A stretch of DNA of 64,000 nt from positions 62,001 to 126,000 of the forward strand of contig OX352322.1 in assembly GCA_947090765.1 (NCBI GenBank). Reading direction: 5' to 3'. Under the pieces are notes generated by a model. The model ran no database searches. It was not told the DNA's origin and worked only from the letters and a program-made list of their open reading frames with translations. Below are positions 45,932 to 55,457 of the stretch, piece by piece. This stretch comes from Pseudomonas sp. MM223. GTDB taxonomy: Bacteria > Pseudomonadota > Gammaproteobacteria > Pseudomonadales > Pseudomonadaceae. The position numbers were made by a program, and so were the translations under genes. Position 1 is the stretch's first letter. Every line of letters begins with the position of its first letter.

Positions 45932-45968
45932 TGATCACTCCTTGTGAGGGCCGCGACGGCCCCCGAAC

Positions 45969-45987
45969 GGGTCGGCCAGGCCGACCC
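45969..45987 (-). other. Perfect hairpin between metI and metQ
   Basis: GGGTCGGCC-A-GGCCGACCC, a 9-bp perfect stem with a 1-nt centre, lies in the 64-bp gap between metI and metQ. There is no T-run. It may stabilise or set the level of metQ, which is usually made in excess of the membrane parts; this is inference. Confidence 0.5.
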
Positions 45988-45995
45988 CATTGGGG

Positions 45996-46670
45996 TTACT
46001 TACGGGAAAAATGCACGACCAGTTTGTCGCCCACGCTCTGCAGTACTTGAACCAGTACCAGCAGCAGCACCACGGTCACTACCATCACATCGGTCTGGAA
46101 GCGCTGGTAGCCGAAGCGGATAGCCAGGTCGCCCAGGCCACCGGCACCCACCACGCCAGCCATGGCGGTGTACGAAACCAGGGTGATGGCGGTGACGGTA
46201 ATGGCCGCGAAGATACCCGGACGGGCCTCCGGCAGCAGCGCGCTGGTGATGATCTGGCGGGTGGTGGCGCCCATCGACTGGGTGGCTTCGATGATGCCGC
46301 GGTCCACTTCACGCAGGGCGGTTTCCACCAGACGGGCGAAGAACGGCGTGGCACCCACCACCAACGGCGGGATGGCGCCGGCAACGCCCAGCGAGGTGCC
46401 GGTAATCAGCACGGTGAACGGGATCATCACGATCAGCAGGATGATGAACGGCAGCGAGCGCAGGATGTTGACCACCAGCGACAGCAGCGCATACACACCT
46501 TTTTGTTCGAACATCTGCTTTGGCCCGCAGAGGAACAGCAGCACACCCAGTGGCAGGCCCAGCAGCACGGTAAAGAACAGCGAGCCGAACAGCATGATCA
46601 TGGTGTCGATGGTGGCCAGCCAGATTTCGGCCCAGTCGACGTTGGCAAAGAAATTCAGGGCGTCCATCAA
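45996..46670 (-). CDS. metI: Methionine ABC transporter permease
   Basis: 224 residues with about five hydrophobic helices and the MetI family start [23 protein letters not shown]. The coupling-helix EAA-type loop lies near residue 140 ([25 protein letters not shown]). It overlaps the metN stop by 4 nt. Imports D- and L-methionine with MetN and MetQ. Confidence 0.95.
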   Translation of the reverse strand: MMDALNFFANVDWAEIWLATIDTMIMLFGSLFFTVLLGLPLGVLLFLCGPKQMFEQKGVYALLSLVVNILRSLPFIILLIVMIPFTVLITGTSLGVAGAIPPLVVGATPFFARLVETALREVDRGIIEATQSMGATTRQIITSALLPEARPGIFAAITVTAITLVSYTAMAGVVGAGGLGDLAIRFGYQRFQTDVMVVTVVLLLVLVQVLQSVGDKLVVHFSRK

Positions 46671-47674
46671 CGCAGTACCTCCATATGTACGTCAGCTGCC
46701 TTGAAGCGGGCGAACGCCGCTTCCATGTCTCCGCCGATCAGGGCGAGGGTGAGCTGGCCATAGGGGACATCCTTGATGCGGTCGATACGCCCGGCGAGGA
46801 TGCTGTAGTCCACACCGGTTTCGCGGGCCACGGTGCCCAGCAGCGGCGCATAGGTGGCGTCGCCCTGGAAGGTCAGGCGCACGATGCGGCCCGGTACGTG
46901 GGCAAAGTCGTCGCGCTGTTCGCCTTCATCGACTTGCTCGTCTTCCTGCACGAAGCGCTTGGTGGTGGGGTGCTGCGGGTGCAGGAACACTTCGGCCACC
47001 GAGCCTTGCTCGACGATCTGGCCGGCGTCCATCACTGCCACACAGTCGCAGACACGGCGGATCACATCCATTTCATGGGTGATCAGCACGATGGTCAGCT
47101 TCAGCTCACGGTTGATTTCGGCCAGCAGTTGCAGGACCGAGGCCGTGGTTTGCGGGTCGAGGGCACTGGTGGCCTCGTCGCACAGCAGGATCTTCGGGTT
47201 GGTGGACAGGGCGCGGGCGATGCCGACGCGCTGCTTCTGGCCGCCGGACAGTTGCGCCGGGTACTTTTTAGCGTGGTCCGAAAGGCCCACGCGGGCCAGC
47301 AGCTCGGTGACGCGCTTATCGATTTCGCTGCGCGACAGTTCGCCGGCCAGGGTCAGTGGCAGGGCGACGTTGTCGGCGACAGTCTTGGAGGCCAGCAGGT
47401 TGAAGTGCTGGAAAATCATCCCGACCTGCTGGCGGAAGCCACGCAGCTGGCTGGCGTTGAAGGCGGTAACGTCTTCGCCGTCGACGATGATCTTGCCGCC
47501 GGAAGGTTCTTCCAGGCGGTTGATCAGGCGCAGCATGGTGCTTTTGCCGGCGCCGGAATGGCCGATCAGGCCGAACACCTGGCCATCTTCGATGGTCAGG
47601 CTGGTCGGATTCAGTGCGGGGATTTCCCTACCGGCAACGCGGTAGGTCTTATGTACCTGTTGGAACTCGATCAC
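46667..47674 (-). CDS. metN: Methionine ABC transporter ATP-binding protein
   Basis: 335-residue ATPase. Walker [10 protein letters not shown] near residue 38, signature [15 protein letters not shown], Walker [14 protein letters not shown], and the C-terminal NIL domain (about residues 255-335, [16 protein letters not shown]...[10 protein letters not shown]) that senses methionine and inhibits transport. First gene of metNIQ. Divergent from katE. Confidence 0.96.
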   Translation of the reverse strand: MIEFQQVHKTYRVAGREIPALNPTSLTIEDGQVFGLIGHSGAGKSTMLRLINRLEEPSGGKIIVDGEDVTAFNASQLRGFRQQVGMIFQHFNLLASKTVADNVALPLTLAGELSRSEIDKRVTELLARVGLSDHAKKYPAQLSGGQKQRVGIARALSTNPKILLCDEATSALDPQTTASVLQLLAEINRELKLTIVLITHEMDVIRRVCDCVAVMDAGQIVEQGSVAEVFLHPQHPTTKRFVQEDEQVDEGEQRDDFAHVPGRIVRLTFQGDATYAPLLGTVARETGVDYSILAGRIDRIKDVPYGQLTLALIGGDMEAAFARFKAADVHMEVLR

Positions 47675-47901
47675 GTAGCGAACCTTGTGGGGCGCATTGA
47701 AATTTGGGTCAGCGGTTAGCTGGGGTCGCGCATTTTAGCCTTTTCCCATAGCTGTTCTTAGCATTTATTTCGTAATGCACCAATCCTTCGGGCATATCGC
47801 GACAACCGGTAATCCTGATTGAACGCTCGGCAAAGCCTCCCAGTCACTAGTTGAACAAGCCCGAAACGGGCACGCCTGAAGACTGACGAGGAGAGCCGAC
47901 C

Positions 47902-50037
47902 ATGCCCAGCAAGAAAACGGACGCGCCCAAGCACAGTGAAGCCGCCGGCACCCAGACCCCCGACCGGGCCAACACCAATGCCAAGTTGCAGAGCCTGGAA
48001 ACCTTCCGCAGCGATGCCACTGGCCAGGCCTTGCGCACCAACCAGGGGGTGAAGGTGGCTGACAACCAGAACAGCCTCAAGGCCGGTGCACGGGGCCCGT
48101 CGCTGCTCGAAGACTTCATCATGCGCGAGAAGATCACCCACTTCGACCATGAGCGCATCCCCGAACGCATCGTGCATGCCCGCGGTACCGGGGCGCACGG
48201 CTACTTCCAGAGCTATGGCTGCCATGCAGCGCTGACCAAGGCCGGCTTCCTGCAGGACCCGGAAAAAATCACCCCCGTGTTCGTGCGGTTTTCCACCGTA
48301 CAGGGGCCACGCGGGTCGGGTGACACGGTGCGTGATGTGCGCGGTTTTGCCGTCAAGTTCTACACCGATGAGGGTAATTTCGACCTTGTTGGCAACAACA
48401 TGCCAGTGTTCTTTATTCAGGATGCCATCAAGTTCCCAGACTTTGTGCATGCCGTGAAACCTGAGCCGCACAACGAAATGCCCACTGGCGGCTCGGCCCA
48501 TGACACGTTCTGGGACTTCGTTTCGCTGGTGCCGGAGTCGGCACACATGGTGATCTGGGCCATGTCCGACCGCGCCATCCCGCGCAGCCTGCGCATGATG
48601 GAAGGCTTTGGCGTGCACACCTTCCGCCTGATCAACGCCGAGGGTGTGGCCAGTTTCGTCAAGTTCCACTGGAAGCCGCGCCAGGGGGTGCATTCTGTGC
48701 TGTGGGACGAAGCGCAGAAGCTGGCGGGCAAGGACACTGATTATCACCGGCGCGACCTATGGGAGGCCATCGAGACCGGTGACTACCCGGAATGGGAGTT
48801 GGGCGTGCAAATAGTGCCCGAGGCTGACGAGCACAAATTCGATTTCGACCTGCTGGACCCTACCAAGCTGATCCCCGAGGAGCTGGTGCCAGTCACCCTG
48901 CTGGGCAAGATGGTGCTCAACCGCAACCCTGACAACTTCTTCGCCGAGACCGAGCAGGTTGCCTTCTGCCCAGGGCACATCGTGCCGGGCATCGACTTTA
49001 CCAACGACCCGCTGCTGCAGGGGCGGCTGTTCTCGTACACCGACACCCAGATCAGCCGGTTGGGTGGGCCGAACTTCCATGAAATCCCGATCAACCGGCC
49101 TGTGGCGCCGAACCACAGCAGCCAGCGCGATGCCATGCACCGCATGACCATAGACAAGGGCCGGGCTGCGTACGAACCCAACTCCATCGACGGCGGTTGG
49201 CCGAAAGAAACACCGCCTGCGGCGCAGGATGGCGGTTTCGAGAGTTATCAGGAGCGTATCGATGCGCACAAGATACGTCAGCGTAGCGAGTCGTTCGGCG
49301 ACCACTTCTCGCAAGCGCGGATGTTCTTCCAGAGCATGAGCCCGACGGAGCAGCAACACATCATCAAGGCCTACAGCTTTGAACTGGGCAAGGTGGAGCG
49401 AGCAGAGATTCGTGAGCGTGAGGTGAACGAGGTCCTGGCCAATATCGACCTGAAGCTGGCAGCGGCAGTGGCGGCCAACCTGGGGCTGCCTGCGCCCAAG
49501 CAGGGAACGGTCAAGGTGAAAGGCAGCAAGCTCGTGCAGTCCAAGGCGCTGAGCCAGATGAACCACCCCGGTGACGTGGGCATCAAGGGGCGCAAGATTG
49601 CGCTGCTGGTGGCCAATGGCGTGGATGCTGCGAGTGTCGACAGGCTGGTCAAGGCACTGGAGGCTGAAAGCGCGCGGCCGATGTTACTGGGGCCGACCTC
49701 GGCACCGGTGAAAACTGCGGATGGCAAGCAGCTGCCGGTGGACGCGTCGATGGAAGGGATGCCATCGATCATGTTCGACGGGATTGTCGTACCCGCAGGC
49801 AAGGCCTCGACGGACGCGTTGGCGGCTAGCGGGCTGGCCAAACACTTCTTGCTGGAGGGCTACAAGCACCTGAAGGCGCTGGTGTTGACCAAGGCGCTGG
49901 CGACCGGCCTGGGGCTCAAGGAGGACAAGGGGTTGCTGCTGGGGGATGACCAGAAGACCGTGGATGCCTTTGTCAAAGCGGTTGAAGGGCATCGGGTTTG
50001 GGAGCGGGAAGCGGCAGCGGAGGCTATCCCAGCCTGA
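47902..50037 (+). CDS. katE: Large-subunit (clade II) catalase HPII
   Basis: 711-residue catalase. The heme domain carries the catalytic histidine in [14 protein letters not shown] near residue 90, [18 protein letters not shown] near 125, the asparagine in [15 protein letters not shown] near 160, and the tyrosine ligand region [15 protein letters not shown] near 375. The extra C-terminal flavodoxin-like domain is present ([22 protein letters not shown]). The start has GAGGAGAG upstream. KatE in relatives is RpoS-controlled; no clear promoter could be placed. Confidence 0.96.
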   Translation: MPSKKTDAPKHSEAAGTQTPDRANTNAKLQSLETFRSDATGQALRTNQGVKVADNQNSLKAGARGPSLLEDFIMREKITHFDHERIPERIVHARGTGAHGYFQSYGCHAALTKAGFLQDPEKITPVFVRFSTVQGPRGSGDTVRDVRGFAVKFYTDEGNFDLVGNNMPVFFIQDAIKFPDFVHAVKPEPHNEMPTGGSAHDTFWDFVSLVPESAHMVIWAMSDRAIPRSLRMMEGFGVHTFRLINAEGVASFVKFHWKPRQGVHSVLWDEAQKLAGKDTDYHRRDLWEAIETGDYPEWELGVQIVPEADEHKFDFDLLDPTKLIPEELVPVTLLGKMVLNRNPDNFFAETEQVAFCPGHIVPGIDFTNDPLLQGRLFSYTDTQISRLGGPNFHEIPINRPVAPNHSSQRDAMHRMTIDKGRAAYEPNSIDGGWPKETPPAAQDGGFESYQERIDAHKIRQRSESFGDHFSQARMFFQSMSPTEQQHIIKAYSFELGKVERAEIREREVNEVLANIDLKLAAAVAANLGLPAPKQGTVKVKGSKLVQSKALSQMNHPGDVGIKGRKIALLVANGVDAASVDRLVKALEAESARPMLLGPTSAPVKTADGKQLPVDASMEGMPSIMFDGIVVPAGKASTDALAASGLAKHFLLEGYKHLKALVLTKALATGLGLKEDKGLLLGDDQKTVDAFVKAVEGHRVWEREAAAEAIPA

Positions 50038-50090
50038 TCGAAGTGAGGCCATTCGCGGCACAGTGCAGCCTTTGAGCCTTGTGTGATCCC

Positions 50091-50172
50091 TGTAGGAGCA
50101 GCCTTGTGCTGCGAAGAGGCCGGTATGACAGAAGAATTTCTGTGACAGTGCCGGCCTCTTCGCAGCACAAGG
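50091..50172. repeat. REP pair interrupted by the IS element
   Basis: A TGTAGGAGCAGCCTTGTGCTGC copy (50091-50123) and an inverted copy starting CCGGCCTCTTCGCAGCACAAGG (50151-50172). The inverted copy is cut after CACAAGG and resumes as CTGCTCCTACA at 51427 on the far side of the IS, proving the REP was the insertion target. Confidence 0.88.
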
Positions 50173-50241
50173 TGAACTGGCCTAATGATTTTGGACACCT
50201 TCTTCGGGCGCTATGATGACGCCCAATTGGAGGCAAAATCA

Positions 50242-50545
50242 GTGCGAAAATCTTATTCGAAAGAACACAAAATCCAAGCAGCTGAAATGGTGCTGGACGG
50301 TGGCCAGTCAGTTCCTGAGGTATGTGAAATCCTCGGGATTGGCCGCACTGGCTCTTCGCCGGTGGGTTGACCAGGTACGGCAGGAGAGAGAGGGGAAAGT
50401 CCCGGCTGGTGCAAAGGCTATCACCCCGGAGCAACGACGAATCGAGGAGCTGGAAAGCCTGGTTCGTCAAAAGGATCGGGATATCGAAATCCTAAAAAAG
50501 GCCAGTGCTCTCCTGCTTCGGGACTCCAAAGATCGTTCTCGCTGA
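50242..50545 (+). pseudogene. IS3-family orfA, frameshifted
   Basis: Helix-turn-helix and leucine-zipper protein that, fused to OrfB, binds IS ends. Starts at GTG 50242 with GGAGG upstream (VRKSYSKEHKIQAAEMVLDGG). Frame is lost after EILGIGRT near 50350, where one extra base (ACTGGCTC for an expected ACTGCTC or ACGGCTC) shifts it; the rest (RRWVDQVRQEREG, RRIEELESLVRQKDRDIEILKKAS) is in the next frame. Restored length is about 100 residues. The slippery TAAAAAAG lies near 50493. This indel is not in a GAGCTG hexamer. Confidence 0.85.
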
Positions 50546-50589
50546 TCAACGAGCTGAGTGAGCATTACGGTGTTGTCGACTGCTGTCGC

Positions 50590-51387
50590 GTGCTTGGGGT
50601 CAAGCGCAGCAGTTTCTATGCATGGCGCAAACGCCAAGGGCGTGAAAACCCTGACAGAGATGCTCTGCGCCTGCTGGTAGTCGACCATTTCAAGGCGTCG
50701 CGAAATGCTTCTGGATCACGAACGCTCGTGCAGGAGTTGCGTCGTCAAGGCCATGAAGTCGGGCGTTACAAAGTGCGCGCGCTTATGCGTGAGGCTGGCT
50801 TGAAATGCCGGCAGCGCAGGCCGCACCGGTATCGCTCGTCAGGTACAGAAGCACTGATTGCGGAAAACCAACTGAAGCGAAATTTCAAAGTTTCGACTAT
50901 CAACGAGGTTTGGTGTGGCGATGTGACTTACATCCAGGTTGGCAGGCGCTGGCTGTACTTGGCCGCGGTAATCGACTTGTACGCACGCCGAGTTGTGGGC
51001 TGGGCGTTTTCAATGACTGCCGATGCCAGGTTGGCCTGTGACGCGCTGCGCATGGCGTCTGAGTCTAGGGGCAAGCCTGCTGGCGTGATGTTTCATTCAG
51101 ATCAAGGTTGTCAGTACACCAGCCATAAATTCAGGGCTGTGCTTGAAGAATGCCGCTTGAAACAAAGCATGAGCCACCGCGGCCAATGCTGGGACAACGC
51201 CGCCATGGAGCGATTCTTCGGGGCGTTGAAATCAGAATGGATGCCGGCAGGAGGCTATGAATCCGAAGCTGAGGCTAAGGCCGACATCATGGCTTATCTG
51301 GTGCGCTACAACCTCAAACGCCTCCATAGCTACAACGGCTACGAGACCCCGGTAGCCATGGAGGAAAAACTGAGGGCAGCGTCATAA
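50590..51387 (+). CDS. IS3-family transposase OrfB (DDE)
   Basis: Catalytic integrase-fold region of 265 residues from the first internal ATG; in the natural fusion it is reached by -1 slippage from orfA. Blocks of the rve DDE domain: WCGDVTYIQVGRRWLYLAAVIDLYARRVVGWAF (first Asp), VMFHSDQGCQYTS (second Asp), and QCWDNAAMERFFGALKSEW with the catalytic Glu. An HTH_21-type region (ALRLLVVDHFKASRNASGSRTL) precedes it. The frame is intact. Confidence 0.93.
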   Translation: MLGVKRSSFYAWRKRQGRENPDRDALRLLVVDHFKASRNASGSRTLVQELRRQGHEVGRYKVRALMREAGLKCRQRRPHRYRSSGTEALIAENQLKRNFKVSTINEVWCGDVTYIQVGRRWLYLAAVIDLYARRVVGWAFSMTADARLACDALRMASESRGKPAGVMFHSDQGCQYTSHKFRAVLEECRLKQSMSHRGQCWDNAAMERFFGALKSEWMPAGGYESEAEAKADIMAYLVRYNLKRLHSYNGYETPVAMEEKLRAAS

Positions 51388-51463
51388 ACCTTAACCGGTG
51401 TCCAAAATTACTTGACCAGATCAAGGCTGCTCCTACAGGGCGACGCCGGTCTGGCGACGCAAT

Positions 51464-52171
51464 TTATTGCTGATGCGGTACCAGAACCACCTGCGCCGGC
51501 AGCGAGCGCTGGATTTCATGCTTCTGCTTCAGCGCGAACCCGCTGTCGATCTTGCGCACGCGCTTCTCCAGCAAGGTCTTCAGCCACGGCGCATCGTCGG
51601 TGCGCGGTACCTGGAACACCACTTCGCAGTCATAGCTCACCACATCGGCGGCAATATCATCGAGCTGGCGGCGCATCGCGCGGCTGTCGGTGGTCTTCAA
51701 GGCCACCACCGTGCTTGGCGCTGTCGGGTCGATGATGCGTGCCTTGGGCTTGGCTTCGGCGGCTTTCAAGGCAGCCTCTGCCTTCTCCAGTTCGGCCTTG
51801 CGTGCCTGGGACACGGGGTCGCCACCGGTTACTGCCGGGGCTTGTGGCATCAATGCGCGGGCGCGAGCCAGGGCGGTAGCTGCCGCGTTCACATCACCCT
51901 TTTGCAGGACGATCTGGCTGCGTTGCAGATAGGCTTCGGCCAACTGACGCTGGTATTGCTCCAGGCGTGCGTCGTCAGGCGACTGGGCTTGAAGGGCTGC
52001 CAGCTGGTCTTCGGCGGTTGCCAGCTCGTTGCTGGCGATGTTTTGCTGCAACTGCTGCCAGGCGTCGGCTTGGGCAGGTGCGGTGGCCTGTTCGACCGGC
52101 GCGCTGGAACAGGCAGCCAGGAACAGGGAAAACGCGGCAACAAGCAGATAACGGGAGGCGAACGGCTTCAT
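51464..52171 (-). CDS. Lipoprotein of unknown function (PA5502-like)
   Basis: 235 residues. Signal peptide with lipobox ending in Cys21 (FSLFLAAC). The mature part is helical and alanine-rich with TPR-like spacing (ASNELATAEDQLAALQAQSPDDARLEQYQRQLAEAYLQRSQI), then a C-terminal domain (TVVALKTTDSRAMRRQLDDIAADVV, CEVVFQVPRTDDAPWLKTLLEKRV). Role unknown. Its place beside the znu genes is conserved in pseudomonads as I recall. It is now separated from katE by the IS. Confidence 0.8.
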   Translation of the reverse strand: MKPFASRYLLVAAFSLFLAACSSAPVEQATAPAQADAWQQLQQNIASNELATAEDQLAALQAQSPDDARLEQYQRQLAEAYLQRSQIVLQKGDVNAAATALARARALMPQAPAVTGGDPVSQARKAELEKAEAALKAAEAKPKARIIDPTAPSTVVALKTTDSRAMRRQLDDIAADVVSYDCEVVFQVPRTDDAPWLKTLLEKRVRKIDSGFALKQKHEIQRSLPAQVVLVPHQQ

Positions 52172-52298
52172 TCCTGCGACTCTCTATTTGCGCAAAAAGC
52201 GAGCAAGTCTACACCCAGGTGCGCACGCTCGAAAACAGGTCTTACAGACCCTTTACCCGGCAAAAGGTTGCAAGGCGTGCCATCACACGCCCTGTTTT

Positions 52299-53081
52299 TC
52301 AGCGTTTCGGCAGGGCCAGGCTCAGCAAGAATAGCACCGCCGCGCAGACCACGATCGACGGGCCGGCGGGGGTGTCCTTGAACCAGGACATGGCCAGGCC
52401 ACCGCAAACGGCAGTAACTCCCAGCAAGCTGGCACCCAGGGCCATCTGCTCGGGGGAGCGGGCGTGACGCTGCGCCGCAGCGGCGGGGATGATCAGCAGC
52501 GAGGTGATCAGCAATACACCGACGATCTTCATGGCCACGGCAATTACCACCGCAATCAGCAGCATCAGTGCCAGGCGCAGGCCGGCCACCGGCAGGCCTT
52601 CGACCATGGCCAGTTCTTCGTGCACGGTAACTGCCAGCAGCGGCCGCCACAGCACGGCGAGTAGCAGCAGCACCAGCGCACTGCCGCCGAGGATCCACGC
52701 CAGGTCGGTGGTGCTGATGGCCAGCAGGTCGCCGAACAGGTAGGCCATCAGGTCGATGCGCACATCGTGCATGAAACTAAGCACCACCAGGCCCAGCGAC
52801 AGGGTGCTGGGGGCAAGAATGCCGAGCAGGGTATCGGAGGCCAGCGGTTGGCGTTGCTGCAAGGTCACCAGCAAGATCGCCAGCAGCAGGCAGCCGATGG
52901 TAACGGCCAACGCCGGGCTGACATCCAGGGCAAAGCCCAGGGCTACGCCGAGCAAGGCGGCATGGGACAGGGTGTCACCAAAGTAGGCCATGCGCCGCCA
53001 CACCACGAAGGAACCCAGCGGGCCGGCTACCAGCGCCAGGGACAAACCGGCAAGCAGGGCGTAAAGAAGAAAATCAGCCAT
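52299..53081 (-). CDS. znuB: Zinc ABC transporter permease
   Basis: 260-residue ABC-3 family membrane permease with about eight helices: [23 protein letters not shown] at the start, [21 protein letters not shown] near residue 30 and [25 protein letters not shown] near 200. Start at 53081 overlaps the znuC stop by 8 nt. Imports Zn(II) with ZnuC and ZnuA. Confidence 0.95.
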   Translation of the reverse strand: MADFLLYALLAGLSLALVAGPLGSFVVWRRMAYFGDTLSHAALLGVALGFALDVSPALAVTIGCLLLAILLVTLQQRQPLASDTLLGILAPSTLSLGLVVLSFMHDVRIDLMAYLFGDLLAISTTDLAWILGGSALVLLLLAVLWRPLLAVTVHEELAMVEGLPVAGLRLALMLLIAVVIAVAMKIVGVLLITSLLIIPAAAAQRHARSPEQMALGASLLGVTAVCGGLAMSWFKDTPAGPSIVVCAAVLFLLSLALPKR

Positions 53082-53847
53082 GCTTGCAGTGCTCTCCGTG
53101 AACATGGGTGCCAGGGGCGACCACCGAACCGTGCAGGTCGTGGCTGTGGTCGTGGTGGTGGTGGTAGATGGCCAGGCTCGGTGCGGTCTGGCCAAACAGT
53201 TCGACGAACGCCGGGTCGCCGCTGACTTGCTCGGGGTGGCCCGAGCAGCACACGTGACGGTTCAGGCACACCACCTGGTCGGTGGCACTCATCACTAGGT
53301 GCAGGTCGTGGGACACCATCAGCACGCCGCAGCCATGGCGGTCGCGCAGGCGGGTGATGAGGTTGTACAGCTCGGTCTGGCCGACCACGTCCACGCCCTG
53401 CACCGGCTCGTCGAGCACCAGCAACTGGGGTTCGCGCAGCAGGGCGCGGGCCAGCAGCACGCGTTGCATCTCGCCGCCGGAAATGGTCTGGATCGGGCTG
53501 TCGATGACCTGTTCGGCGCCCACTTCCTGCAACGCCGACAAGGCTGCGGCGCGGTCTACGCCGGGCACCAGGCGCAGGAAGCGCAGCACCGACAGCGGCA
53601 GCGTGGCATCGACCTGGATCTTTTGCGGCATGTAGCCAATGCGCAGCTTTGGCTTGCGCCATACCTTGCCGCGGTGTGGCTTGAGCAGGCCGAGCACGGC
53701 GCGCACCAGGGTAGTCTTGCCCGCCCCGTTGGGGCCGATCAGGGTGACGATCTGGCCGGGTGCGACCGACAGGTCGATGCTGTCGAGCACCGCCTCGCCG
53801 CCAAAGGTGACGCCGACCTGCTCCAGGCGGATCAGGGCATCGCTCAT
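53074..53847 (-). CDS. znuC: Zinc ABC transporter ATP-binding protein
   Basis: 257-residue ATPase. Walker [17 protein letters not shown] near residue 39, signature [15 protein letters not shown], Walker [13 protein letters not shown]. The C-terminus is histidine-rich ([23 protein letters not shown]), a possible zinc buffer. I chose ATG 53847 ([10 protein letters not shown]), which overlaps the zur stop by 4 nt; a longer start at 53871 would extend into zur. Confidence 0.95.
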   Translation of the reverse strand: MSDALIRLEQVGVTFGGEAVLDSIDLSVAPGQIVTLIGPNGAGKTTLVRAVLGLLKPHRGKVWRKPKLRIGYMPQKIQVDATLPLSVLRFLRLVPGVDRAAALSALQEVGAEQVIDSPIQTISGGEMQRVLLARALLREPQLLVLDEPVQGVDVVGQTELYNLITRLRDRHGCGVLMVSHDLHLVMSATDQVVCLNRHVCCSGHPEQVSGDPAFVELFGQTAPSLAIYHHHHDHSHDLHGSVVAPGTHVHGEHCKHG

Positions 53848-54329
53848 GCCGCGCCCCGGCAGCTGCCGCACAGGCCTACAACTTCCACGGTCTGGGTTTC
53901 GACCGTGAAGCCCACGCCTTTGGCGCTGTTAATGATGGCGTCGCTGATGCTGCTCTGCTCCAGCTCGATGGCCACATGGCAGGCCCGGCAAATCAGGAAC
54001 TGGCCTTGGTGCACGTGCTCGGGGTGGCTGCAGCCGATGAAGGCGTTGAGCGAGGCAATGCGGTGCACCAGGCCGTTTTCCAGCAGGAAGTCCAGCGCAC
54101 GGTAAACCGTGGGCGGGGCGGCGCGGCGGCCGTCCTGCTCGCTGAGCACGGCGAGGATGTCGTAGGCGCCCAGCGGCTTGTGGCTTTGCCACACCAGCTC
54201 CAGCACACGGCGGCGCAGCGCGGTGAGGCGCAGGCCCTGGCGGGTGCACAAGGCGTCGGCTTCAGCCAGAGCGCTGTGTACGCAATGGGAGTGATCGTGA
54301 GGACGGTTGGCCAGCGGCGTGATGGACAT
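53844..54329 (-). CDS. zur: Zinc uptake regulator Zur (Fur family)
   Basis: 161-residue repressor. The N-terminal winged helix contains [25 protein letters not shown] near residue 38. Metal and structural-zinc residues are seen in [25 protein letters not shown] (CX2C) and LCGSC at the C-terminus. It is first in a zur-znuC-znuB operon and divergent from znuA, so zinc-bound Zur should repress both from the shared gap. Confidence 0.95.
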   Translation of the reverse strand: MSITPLANRPHDHSHCVHSALAEADALCTRQGLRLTALRRRVLELVWQSHKPLGAYDILAVLSEQDGRRAAPPTVYRALDFLLENGLVHRIASLNAFIGCSHPEHVHQGQFLICRACHVAIELEQSSISDAIINSAKGVGFTVETQTVEVVGLCGSCRGAA

Positions 54330-54349
54330 GGGCAGCGACGGTTCTGGAT

Positions 54350-54372
54350 GGAGACGTTATTATGTTACCTGT
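54350..54372. promoter_or_regulatory. Candidate Zur operator between zur and znuA
   Basis: GTTATTATGTTACC lies in the AT-rich centre of the 66-bp zur/znuA gap and resembles a Zur box half-site (GTTAT) followed by a degenerate second half. It is the only AT-rich block here, but the dyad is poor, so confidence is low. Confidence 0.35.
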
Positions 54373-54395
54373 TTCTGACGACTCGAGTATCCACC

Positions 54396-55304
54396 GTGTC
54401 CCGATTCCTAGCTCTGTTTGTCGCTTTCATCGCATTTTCCGCCCAGGCCGATGTGCGTGTGCTCACCAGTATCAAGCCCCTGCAGCAGATTGCCGCCGCC
54501 GTGCAGGATGGCGTTGGCAGCCCTGACGTGCTGCTGCCGCCAGGCGCTTCGCCGCACCACTATGCATTGCGCCCGTCCGATGTGCGCCGGGTAGGTGATG
54601 CCGACCTGCTGTACTGGATCGGCCCGGACATGGAGAACTTCCTGCCGCGTGTGCTGGCTAGCCGCAGCAAGCCAACAGTGGCCGTGCAGTCGCTGACGGG
54701 CATGAAGCTGCGCCATTTTGGTGAGGACAGCCATTCCCACGAGGAAGAAGACCACGACGACCATGACCACGATCATCGTCCAGGCAGCCTGGATGCTCAC
54801 TTGTGGCTATCGTCGGTCAACGCGCGGGTTATCGCAGCAAAAATGGCCGCTGACTTGGCCCAGGTCGACCCGGCCAACGCGGCTCGCTATCAGAGCAACC
54901 TGAAGGCCTTCGATGAGCGCCTGGATGCACTGGATGGGCGTATCAAGGCGCGGGTAGACGGTATTGCCGGCAAGCCGTACTTCGTGTTCCACGAAGCGTT
55001 CGATTACTTCGAGGCTGAATATGGCTTGAAGCATACCGGCGTGTTCAGCGTGGCGTCCGAGGTGCAGCCAGGGGCGCAGCATGTGGCAGCCATGCGCAAG
55101 CGCCTGCAGGAAGTGGGCAAGACCTGCGTGTTCAGCGAGCCGCCGCTACGGCCACGCCTGGCCGAGACCCTTACCGCCGGGTTGCCGGTACGTCTGGCCG
55201 AGCTGGATGCACTGGGCGGCACCGACCCCGTGGATGGCAAGGGCTATGAGCGCTTGCTGGAGAAGCTGGGCGGTGACCTGGCTGGGTGCCTGGAGCAACT
55301 CTAA
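54396..55304 (+). CDS. znuA: Zinc ABC transporter substrate-binding protein
   Basis: 302-residue periplasmic zinc-binding protein. Signal peptide VSRFLALFVAFIAFSAQA; ligand region PPGASPHHYALRPSDVRRV near residue 50; the charged metal loop HSHEEEDHDDHDHDHRPGSLDAHLW is cut short here but shows the histidine-rich segment of ZnuA; later HEAFDYFEAEYGL and SVASEVQPGAQH. GTG start at 54396 was preferred because it begins the signal peptide; the longer frame is antisense to zur. Confidence 0.94.
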   Translation: MSRFLALFVAFIAFSAQADVRVLTSIKPLQQIAAAVQDGVGSPDVLLPPGASPHHYALRPSDVRRVGDADLLYWIGPDMENFLPRVLASRSKPTVAVQSLTGMKLRHFGEDSHSHEEEDHDDHDHDHRPGSLDAHLWLSSVNARVIAAKMAADLAQVDPANAARYQSNLKAFDERLDALDGRIKARVDGIAGKPYFVFHEAFDYFEAEYGLKHTGVFSVASEVQPGAQHVAAMRKRLQEVGKTCVFSEPPLRPRLAETLTAGLPVRLAELDALGGTDPVDGKGYERLLEKLGGDLAGCLEQL

Positions 55305-55320
55305 AACGCCCCACGGTCCT

Positions 55321-55438
55321 TGTAGGAGCGGCCTTGCGCCGCGAAAGGGCCGCAAAGCGGCCCCGGCGATACTCGCTGCGAAGCTGAGATCTCGGGGCCG
55401 CTTTGCGGCCCTTTCGCGGCACAAGGTCGCTCCTACAA
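55321..55438. repeat. REP inverted pair, outward orientation (znuA / thrB junction)
   Basis: Copies 55321-55364 and 55394-55438. TGTAGGAG ends point outward, GC hairpins inward. Lies between convergent genes. Confidence 0.9.
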
Positions 55439-55457
55439 AGAGCAATTAGCGTGGGAA

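Larger units (their letters stand above)
50173..51423 (+). mobile_element. IS3-family insertion sequence, 1251 bp
   Basis: Complete element. The left end TGAACTGG... and right end ...CCAGATCA begin TG and end CA. The 27-bp terminal repeats (50173-50199 versus the complement of 51397-51423) match at 22 of 27 positions. A 3-bp target duplication AGG flanks it (50170-50172 and 51424-51426). It carries orfA and orfB in overlapping frames with a slippery A6G for -1 frameshifting, all typical of IS3-family elements. orfA has an internal frameshift, so this copy may be inactive. Confidence 0.92.

Noticed and set aside
53976..54395. Long N-terminal extension of znuA
   Set aside because: It is antisense to zur, and a clean signal peptide begins at the GTG at 54396.
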